In this document: positions 7,302 to 12,972 of the stretch, one piece after another
How positions within the stretch are numbered: position 1 is the first letter of the stretch
Layout of the letters: every line of letters begins with the position of its first letter
Assembly: GCA_964455095.1 (NCBI GenBank)
Contig: CAYVUV010000403.1
Coordinates: 1 to 17,940, forward strand
DNA from: CAYVUV01 sp964455095
Lineage (GTDB): Bacteria; Desulfobacterota; Binatia; HRBIN30; CADEER01
DNA: 17,940 nucleotides
Direction of reading: 5' to 3'
The notes under the pieces: model-generated
What the model was told of the DNA's origin: nothing
Seen by the model: the letters and a program-made list of their open reading frames with translations, nothing else
Database searches by the model: none
Program-made: the position numbers and the translations under genes

Positions 7302-8510
7302 ATGGTGACGCGGCTGGGTGAGATCGACCGGCGGCTGGTGGTGTTCTCTCTCGCCTCGATGGTGCTGATGCTCGGGGCGGGGATCATCTCGCCGGTGCTG
7401 CCGCTCTATGCCACCGAGTTCGGCGTCTCGTACGCCGGCGCGGGCGCGCTGGTGTCGGCGTTTGCCCTCGGCCGCTTCTTTTTCGATTACCTGGGCGGGG
7501 CCCTCGCCGACCGCGTGCCGGCGCGCTGGATGGCGGGTGGCGGCGCCGCGCTGACCGCCGTGGCGTCGCTGCTCTGCGGCACGGCACAGAGCTATCCGAT
7601 GCTGATTGTCTACCGCGCCCTCGAGGGTGTCGGCTCCGCCTTCTACGTCACCACGGCGATGGCCTTCATCACCCGCACCGTCACACCGGCGCAGATGGGG
7701 CGCACGATGGGATTCTATCAAGGCATGCTGCTGCTCGGGGTCTCGCTCGGCCCCGGCCTCGGCGGCTACATCGCGCATGTGGCCGGGCGCCGCGCCCCGT
7801 TCTTTGCCTACGCGCTGCTGAGCGCGCTCGTCGCCGCCGGCGCCGGTCGGTTGGTCGCCGACATGCCGCCCGCGCATCACGCCAAGGACGGCGAAGTATC
7901 GGGCAACGTCGGCGAGTTGCTGCGCGACCGCGCCTTCGTCTTCGCCCTGGTGCTGACGGTGCTGATCTTCGTCACCCGGGCCGGCCTGCGCCTGAACCTC
8001 ATCCCGCTCTACGCCCACGAGGTAGTGGGGTTGAACGAGTTCTGGGTCGGCATGACGCTGACCGTCACCGCGTTCGTCAACTTTCTCGTTCTCTGGCACG
8101 CCGGCTCGCTGATCGACCGCCGCGGCCGGCGCCGCGTCGTCCTGCCGATGCTCGCCGGCACCGCCGTCGTCCTGGCGCTGTTCCCGTTCGCGCACACGTT
8201 CTGGCCGCTCGCCCTCGACGCCGCCCTGCTCGGCATCACGCTCGGCTACCTTGCGCCGGCCCCCGCGGCGATGGTCGCCGACCTCGCGCCGCCGGCGATG
8301 AGCGGCCGCGCCATGGGTCTCTACCGCATGGCGGCCGACCTCGGCCTGCTGGTCGGCCCGCTGCTCTTCGGCGTCATCGCCGGCGCCTTCGGCTTCGGCG
8401 CCGCCTTCGCCTGGGGCGCGGCGCTCTCCGTCGCGGTGCTGGCCTTCGGACTCGGCACGCGCGAGACCCTGCCGCGCACGCGGGCGCCGGTGGTCGTGGC
8501 CGAGGGGTGA
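7302..8510 (+). CDS. MFS transporter, drug:proton antiporter-like
   Basis: This is a membrane transporter of 402 residues with about 12 hydrophobic segments. The first (LVVFSLASMVLMLGAGIISP) is followed by VLPLYATEFGVS and by a motif-A-like cytoplasmic loop, YLGGALADRVPARWMAGGG (64-82). A second such loop, GSLIDRRGRRRVVLP, follows in the C-terminal half. This layout matches the DHA1-type multidrug efflux branch; the substrate is unknown. Motif and length are normal for the family. ATG 7302 is taken as start; GTG 7305 is an in-frame alternative and no clear ribosome binding site is visible, perhaps because repeat A lies directly upstream. The gene is followed by a 435-bp repeat-filled gap. Confidence 0.9.
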   Translation: MVTRLGEIDRRLVVFSLASMVLMLGAGIISPVLPLYATEFGVSYAGAGALVSAFALGRFFFDYLGGALADRVPARWMAGGGAALTAVASLLCGTAQSYPMLIVYRALEGVGSAFYVTTAMAFITRTVTPAQMGRTMGFYQGMLLLGVSLGPGLGGYIAHVAGRRAPFFAYALLSALVAAGAGRLVADMPPAHHAKDGEVSGNVGELLRDRAFVFALVLTVLIFVTRAGLRLNLIPLYAHEVVGLNEFWVGMTLTVTAFVNFLVLWHAGSLIDRRGRRRVVLPMLAGTAVVLALFPFAHTFWPLALDAALLGITLGYLAPAPAAMVADLAPPAMSGRAMGLYRMAADLGLLVGPLLFGVIAGAFGFGAAFAWGAALSVAVLAFGLGTRETLPRTRAPVVVAEG

Positions 8511-8584
8511 TGCGGTTGCAGCGACATTGAATCTCCCCCAATCGATTTTCTCGATCACATCTAGTCCTCACTCTGCCCCCTCGC

Positions 8585-8670
8585 AGTCGGGGTCGGAATA
8601 GCTATCGGAAATAGAAGGCGACGATCCGTGGCACAGATCGATCCCGATCCCGATACCGACTCCGACCCCG
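8585..8670. repeat. Palindromic repeat family C, copy 1
   Basis: The left arm AGTCGGGGTCGGAATAGCTA (8585-8604) pairs imperfectly with the right arm at 8637-8670, which runs as hexamer-like steps (ATCCCG, ATCCCG, ATACCG, ACTCCG). The loop contains GGCGACGA, shared with copy 2 near 10773-10910. The 8511-8584 stretch shows nothing recognisable. Confidence 0.75.
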
Positions 8671-8746
8671 AGGAGAAGGTGCGAGTCGGCGGCCGCCGCG
8701 GGTTCGCGTCTAGAGCCCACATCCAATCCGCACTTCCTCTGCCTTT

Positions 8747-8815
8747 GGGAGGGCGACGCTCCCGCGGAGCCTTCTGCCCCATTGAGGCACGGCTCGGCAG
8801 GAGCCTCGCCCTCCC
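8747..8815. repeat. Palindromic repeat family D (long stem-loop)
   Basis: The arms at 8747-8771 and 8791-8815 are 25 nt each and match at 22 of 25 positions when one is reversed (GGGAGGGCGACGCTCCC against GGGAGGGCGAGGCTCCT). The loop is 19 nt. Only one copy is present in this window. Confidence 0.75.
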
Positions 8816-8833
8816 GTTCGGAGCAAATCAACA

Positions 8834-8868
8834 GAAGCCCGAAGCCCGGAGCCTGAAGCCCGCAGCCC
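8834..8868 (+). repeat. Five tandem copies of a GAAGCCC heptamer
   Basis: Five 7-bp units lie head to tail: GAAGCCC, GAAGCCC, GGAGCCT, GAAGCCC, GCAGCCC. Similar GAAGCCTGAAGCC occurs in repeat A at 80-92. The tract lies about 80 bp upstream of the acyl-CoA synthetase start. Confidence 0.8.
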
Positions 8869-8945
8869 GCTTCCGCATCGCCCAGTTGCCTGCCGCCACC
8901 GATTCCAACACAATCGCGCGCACCGAACACGGGGGAGCATCGACA

Positions 8946-10565
8946 GTGAATCTCGCCAGCTTGTGGGAAACGGTCGCCGACCGGCTTCCGGAGAAAATCG
9001 CGCTCATCCACGGAGAACGGAGCGTGCCCTTTCGCGCCTTCGAAGACCGCGCGGCGCGGCTCGCCGCGGCCTTTGCCGCGCGCGGCGTCGGGCGCGATGC
9101 GAAGGTCGGGATGTATCTGTTCAACTGCAGCGAGTACCTGGAGACCGCGTTCGCGGCGATGAAGCTGCGCGCCGCGCCGGTGAACGTGAACTACCGCTAC
9201 CTCGAAGAGGAGCTGCTGTACCTGATCGAGAACTCCGACGCCGAGGTGCTGGTGTACCACGGCGCGCTTTCCGAGCGCGTCGCGCGCGTGCGGGCGCGCC
9301 TGCCGCGCCTGCGCTTGCTCGTGCAGGTCGAGACCGAGCCGGAGGACCGCGTGCCGCTGCTCGACGGCGCCAGCGCGTATGAGGACCTCATCGCCGCGCA
9401 CGCTCCGGCGCCGCGCATCGAGCGCTCGCCGGACGATCTGCTGTTCCTCTACACCGGCGGCACCACCGGCCTCCCGAAGGGCGTCATGTGGCCGCACCGC
9501 TCGCTGTTCGCGCAGTTTTCGGCCAGCTACATGCCGCTCGGCGGCTTCGTGCCCTCGACCCTGGAGGAGGCGGGCGACGCGGCCGTGCAGCTCGCGTCCG
9601 GGCCGTCGCTGGCGGCGGCGCCACTGATGCACGGCATGGCGTGGTTCACCTCGATGAGCGCGCTGATGACCGGCGGCACGGTGGTCAGCCTCACCGGGCG
9701 CTCGTTCGATGCGCACGAGTTCTGGCGCGCCGTCCAGACACACGGCGTGCGCATGGCCACCATCGTCGGCGACGCCTTTGCCCGCCCGCTGGTGAACGCC
9801 CTCGTCGAGGCCGAACAGCAGGGCAAGCCCTATGACCTCTCGTCGCTGATGGTGCTGGTCTCCGGCGGCGTGATGTGGACGCCGCAGTACAAGCAGCCCT
9901 TCCTCGACCGCGGCGTCGGCATGCTGATCGACGGCCTCGGCTCCAGCGAGGCGACCGGCGCGGGGATGATGATCTCGACGGCGGGCCAGGACCTCGCCAC
10001 GGCGCGCTTCCAGCTCTCGCCGCACACCAAGGTGCTGGCCGAAGACGGGCGCGAGGTGACAGCCGGCTCGGGAGAGATCGGTGTGCTGGCCATCGCGGGC
10101 GAGGCGCTGCCGAGCGGCTACTACAAGGATGAGGACAAGACGAAGGCGACGTTCAAGGTCATCGGCGGCGTGCGCTATTCCATCCCCGGCGACTACGCGC
10201 GCATCGAAGCCGACGGCAGCATCACGCTGCTCGGGCGCGGCTCGGTGTGCATCAACACCGGCGGCGAGAAGGTGTATCCCGAGGAAATCGAGGAGGTGTT
10301 GAAGCTGCACCCGGCCGTGGTCGACTGCAATGTGGTCGGCCTGCCCGATGAGCGCTGGGGTCAGGCAATCACCGCCGTGGTCGCGTTCGCCGCCGGCGAG
10401 CGCGTCGACACCAGCGCCCTCATCGCCCTGGCCAAGGAACGCCTCGCCGCCTACAAGGCGCCCAAACACGTGGTGGTGGTCGAGCGCATCGTGCGCAGCC
10501 CGGCCGGCAAAGCCGACTACCGCTGGGCGCTGGAGACGGCGAAGAAGGAGTTGGGCGTCGCGTAG
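8946..10565 (+). CDS. Acyl-CoA synthetase (AMP-forming), FadD19-like
   Basis: This 539-residue enzyme should activate a carboxylic acid with ATP to an acyl-adenylate and then to an acyl-CoA. The motifs of the adenylate-forming superfamily appear in order: FLYTGGTTGLPKGVMWPH (167-184), DGLGSSEATG (329-338), YSIPGDYARIEADG (411-424), LLGRGSVCINTGGEKVYPEE (428-447), and the C-terminal catalytic lysine region SPAGKADYRW with K522. The GGTTGLPKGVMW and PDERWGQ patterns resemble actinobacterial FadD19-type steroid side-chain ligases, which would fit the dehydrogenase pair upstream; this specificity is inference. The start is the GTG at 8946, preceded by GGGGGAG at suitable distance. Longer readings would run through repeats C and D and are rejected. 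No other gene lies close enough to form an operon. Confidence 0.9.
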   Translation: MNLASLWETVADRLPEKIALIHGERSVPFRAFEDRAARLAAAFAARGVGRDAKVGMYLFNCSEYLETAFAAMKLRAAPVNVNYRYLEEELLYLIENSDAEVLVYHGALSERVARVRARLPRLRLLVQVETEPEDRVPLLDGASAYEDLIAAHAPAPRIERSPDDLLFLYTGGTTGLPKGVMWPHRSLFAQFSASYMPLGGFVPSTLEEAGDAAVQLASGPSLAAAPLMHGMAWFTSMSALMTGGTVVSLTGRSFDAHEFWRAVQTHGVRMATIVGDAFARPLVNALVEAEQQGKPYDLSSLMVLVSGGVMWTPQYKQPFLDRGVGMLIDGLGSSEATGAGMMISTAGQDLATARFQLSPHTKVLAEDGREVTAGSGEIGVLAIAGEALPSGYYKDEDKTKATFKVIGGVRYSIPGDYARIEADGSITLLGRGSVCINTGGEKVYPEEIEEVLKLHPAVVDCNVVGLPDERWGQAITAVVAFAAGERVDTSALIALAKERLAAYKAPKHVVVVERIVRSPAGKADYRWALETAKKELGVA

Positions 10566-10588
10566 TACCGCATTTCAGAATTGCGCAA

Positions 10589-10736
10589 CGTATCGCACGA
10601 GGGTTCCTTCTCCCGGATGGGAGAAGGTCAGGATGAGGGGGATGCAATAGGTCGGCGAAGCCACGCGATGTTCTGGCGAGCCCTTGGACGCACAGAGTTC
10701 TCGGTGGCCTTCGGCCCAATCGAATCCCCCTCACCT
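10589..10736. repeat. Dispersed inverted-repeat element family B, copy 2 (reversed relative to copy 1)
   Basis: The hairpin CCTTCTCCCGGATGGGAGAAGG (10606-10627, two halves) is followed by GTCAGGATGAGGGGGAT and GGTCGGCGAAGCCAC. Then come a less conserved middle, GGCCTTCGGCCCAATCGAAT and CCCCCTCACCT. The order is the reverse complement of 4388-4536. The expected second hairpin is missing here and appears at 10967-10990. Confidence 0.85.
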
Positions 10737-10955
10737 GGTTTTGCACACAAAGTCACCGTTGAACGGTGCTCAGGTCGGAGTCGGGGTCGGAATCGGTATC
10801 GGGATCGAGGGCGACGAAATGAATTGCGGCCTGTGTCGATGCGATCCGCTAGGAACCGCCGAATCCCTGGGACAGGAATCGATTCCGATGCCGATACCGA
10901 TTCCGACCCCGCCGGGAGAGTAGCGCTCGGTGATGGAAGGGGTTTCTGTGCAAAG
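10737..10955. mobile_element. Possible MITE-like 219-bp insertion splitting repeat B copy 2
   Basis: The segment is flanked by an 11-bp direct repeat, CCCCCTCACCT (10726-10736 and 10956-10966). Near its ends it has matching inverted sequences, TTTGCACACAAA (10740-10751) and TTTCTGTGCAAA (10943-10954), 11 of 12 positions. Removing it restores the order CCCCCTCACCTTAGTCCTCTCCC expected from repeat B copy 1. It holds the family C palindrome and no coding sequence. The alternative is two independent B fragments lying side by side. Confidence 0.45.
10773..10910. repeat. Palindromic repeat family C, copy 2
   Basis: The left arm (10773-10808) contains GTCGGGGTCGGAATCGGTAT and GGGATCGA. The right arm (10876-10910) is its imperfect reverse complement with GATTCCGATGCCGATACCGA. 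The loop holds GGCGACGA, as in copy 1 at 8585-8670. Confidence 0.8.
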
Positions 10956-10990
10956 CCCCCTCACCTTAGTCCTCTCCCATCCGGGAGAGG
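10956..10990. repeat. Repeat family B terminal half-unit
   Basis: CCCCCTCACCTTAGT followed by the hairpin CCTCTCCCATCCGGGAGAGG (10971-10990) is the reverse complement of 4364-4398. It is either the displaced end of copy 2 or a separate half copy. Nothing else is recognised from 10991 to 11102. Confidence 0.8.
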
Positions 10991-11102
10991 AAACCGGAGG
11001 CGGAGAATTTCCCGGGCTTGAGCGGGATGTGTTTGTTGCTTGCAGAGCACCAATCCGATCCGACTTGTCCCCCCTGCACTGCTCCGGTACGGTTTGCAGC
11101 GC

Positions 11103-12347
11103 ATGCAGCCCGTGTCGCCGCAGGTCAATGAGCGCAACGTCGTCATCCTGACCGGCGTTGCCCACTTCAGCACGCATTTCTTCGAGCTGATGTATCCGAC
11201 GCTGGCGGTGACGCTGGCGCACAGCGCGAGCATTCCGCTCGAGCGCGTGCTCGGCTGGAGCTTCCTCGGCTACCTGCTCTACGGCCTCGGCGCCGTGCCG
11301 GCCGGCCTGCTGGCCGATCACCTGGGCGCGCGGGTCATGTTGATCGCCGGCATGGCGGGCATGGGCGTCGGCGCGCTGGCGGCGAGCGATAGCCCGGCCG
11401 GTCCGGGCCTGAGCATCTGCCTCGGCGCGCTCGGGCTCGCCATGAGCGTGTACCACCCGGCCGGGATGAGCCTGATCTCGCGCACCATCAGCGCCCGCGG
11501 CCGCGCCCTCGGCATCAACGGCATCTTCGGCAACGTCGCGATCGCCGCGACGCCGATCGTCACCGCGCTGCTGTGCGAGGAGTACGGCTGGCAGAACACC
11601 TACGCGTTTGCCGGCTTCACCATGTGCGGCGTGGCGGTCCTGTGCGCCTTTCTGCGCATCGACGAGAAGGCCCTGCCGCACGCGCTGGCGCCGCGCCGGC
11701 GGGTGTCGGCCCGCCGCCACGGCGACAAGCTGCTCTTCACCCTGCTGTGCGTCGCCGCCATGCTCGCCGGCTTGAGCTATCGCGGCAATACGGTCGTCCA
11801 GCCGGCCTACTTCGCCGAGCGCGTCTCCACGCTGGGTTTCGGTGCCACCACCTCGCTGGTCTACCTGTTCGGCATCGGCGGGCAGTACGTCGGCGGCATA
11901 CTCGCCGACCGCCACGATCTGCGCTGGCTGTACCTCGGTTTCCACGCCCTCAGTCTGCCGGCGCTGCTGTTGATGACGTGGGTCAGCGGCGCGCCGCTGA
12001 TTGCGGTCGCCGCGGTGTTCGTCTTCTTCAGCCTCGGCATGCAGCCGATCGAGAACAGCTTGTTCGCGCGCTTCACGCCGGTGCGCTGGCGCGCCACCGG
12101 GTACGGGATCAAGTTCGTGCTCACCTTCGGCGTCGGCTCGCTCGCCGTCCAGCTGGTCGCGCGCGCGCAGGCCGCCGGCGATCTGTCGCACGCGCTGCTG
12201 CTGCTGGCCGGCATCGTCGCGGCCCTGGTGACCGTCATCGCGCTGTTCGCCGTGCTGAGCGGCGCGCCGATCCACAACCAACACGCGGCCCCGGCCGACG
12301 ATGCGGCTGCCGCGGCGGACGGCGACCGGCTGCCCGTCGTTACGTGA
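11103..12347 (+). CDS. MFS transporter, fosmidomycin-resistance (Fsr)-type
   Basis: This membrane protein has 414 residues and about 12 hydrophobic segments. It opens with VVILTGVAHFSTHFFELMYPTLAV, close to the N-terminus of fosmidomycin-resistance-type efflux proteins. VPAGLLADHLGARVMLIAG is the motif-A-like loop, and SVYHPAGMSLISR is the YHPAG signature of this branch. Known relatives export fosmidomycin and other small polar compounds; the substrate here is unknown. ATG 11103 is chosen because homology begins shortly after it; a TTG at 11040 would add 21 residues, and neither has a strong ribosome binding site. The stop is 4 bp before the phosphatase ATG, so this is probably the first gene of a three-gene unit with 12352 and 12969. 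Confidence 0.88.
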   Translation: MQPVSPQVNERNVVILTGVAHFSTHFFELMYPTLAVTLAHSASIPLERVLGWSFLGYLLYGLGAVPAGLLADHLGARVMLIAGMAGMGVGALAASDSPAGPGLSICLGALGLAMSVYHPAGMSLISRTISARGRALGINGIFGNVAIAATPIVTALLCEEYGWQNTYAFAGFTMCGVAVLCAFLRIDEKALPHALAPRRRVSARRHGDKLLFTLLCVAAMLAGLSYRGNTVVQPAYFAERVSTLGFGATTSLVYLFGIGGQYVGGILADRHDLRWLYLGFHALSLPALLLMTWVSGAPLIAVAAVFVFFSLGMQPIENSLFARFTPVRWRATGYGIKFVLTFGVGSLAVQLVARAQAAGDLSHALLLLAGIVAALVTVIALFAVLSGAPIHNQHAAPADDAAAAADGDRLPVVT

Positions 12348-12351
12348 CGCC

Positions 12352-12972
12352 ATGCGCATCACCCTTGTCCGTCACGGCGAGACCACCGGGCAGTCGAGCA
12401 TTCGCTACTACGGCGCCACCGACGTGCCGCTGAGCGACACCGGGCGGGCGCAGATGCAGCGCGTGCGCGACGCGCTGGCGAGCGAGCGCTTCGACGCGGT
12501 GTTCAGCAGCCGTCTGCAGCGCTCGGCCGAAGCGGCGCGCATCATCGGCGCGGGGCACGGCGCGGTGACGCCCGTGGCGGCGTTCGACGAGGTGAACTTC
12601 GGCCGCTGGGAGGGTTGGACACGCGAGGAGATCGCCGCGCGCGATCCGGAGCACTATCGGGTGTGGCAGAACGCCGGCCCGACGTTCTGCTATCCCGGCG
12701 GCGAGGCGCGCGCGGAGTTTCAAACCCGCGTCGCCGCGGGCCTGGCCGCGCTGCTCTCCGAGCGGTCCGGGCAAGCCCTGCTGATGGTGCTGCACCGCGG
12801 CGTGATCGCGGTCCTGCTCACCGAGTTGCTGCGGTTGGCGCCCGAGGAGCGGGCGCGGCTCGACATCGGGCTGGGCTCGATTCACGCCGTGGCCAGGGCC
12901 GGCGGCGTCTGGCGCGCGGTAGGGCTCGATCGCACCGACCACCTGACGGCGCCGGAGGGCGCGACGCCATGA
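12352..12972 (+). CDS. Histidine phosphatase family protein (phosphoglycerate mutase-like)
   Basis: This 206-residue soluble enzyme has the histidine phosphatase signature LVRHGET at residues 5-11, with H8 as the expected phospho-acceptor. R7, R54 or R57 (SSRLQRSAEAA), E80 (DEVNFGRWEGWT) and H148 (VLHRGV) complete the active-site set. The DExxFGRWEG pattern is shared with alpha-ribazole-phosphate phosphatases (CobC), but no other cobalamin gene is present, so a different phosphomonoester is more likely. The start at 12352 is 4 bp after the MFS stop. Its stop codon overlaps the next ATG (ATGA), which indicates translational coupling with the aminotransferase-Mur fusion. Its role may be removing a phosphate from an intermediate or product of that unit; this is inference. 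Confidence 0.9.
   Translation: MRITLVRHGETTGQSSIRYYGATDVPLSDTGRAQMQRVRDALASERFDAVFSSRLQRSAEAARIIGAGHGAVTPVAAFDEVNFGRWEGWTREEIAARDPEHYRVWQNAGPTFCYPGGEARAEFQTRVAAGLAALLSERSGQALLMVLHRGVIAVLLTELLRLAPEERARLDIGLGSIHAVARAGGVWRAVGLDRTDHLTAPEGATP

Noticed and set aside
5786..7387. A 533-residue minus-strand open frame.
   Set aside because: It covers repeat A, two well-supported NTF2-like genes and intergenic DNA; its Arg/Gly/Ala-rich translation matches nothing and is a by-product of high GC.
10770..12362. A 530-residue minus-strand open frame opposite the Fsr-type transporter.
   Set aside because: Its translation is low-complexity (Arg, Gly, Gln, His), it contains repeat C, and the opposite strand encodes a clear 12-segment MFS protein.
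12615..12968. An N-terminal extension of the fusion protein inside the phosphatase gene.
   Set aside because: This stretch overlaps the phosphatase coding region in another frame and is Arg-rich nonsense; ATG 12969 overlaps the phosphatase stop and begins just before the aminotransferase domain.
12352..12972. Assigning the histidine phosphatase to cobalamin synthesis (CobC).
   Set aside because: The motif similarity is only at the superfamily level and no other cobalamin gene or cobalamin riboswitch is visible in the window.
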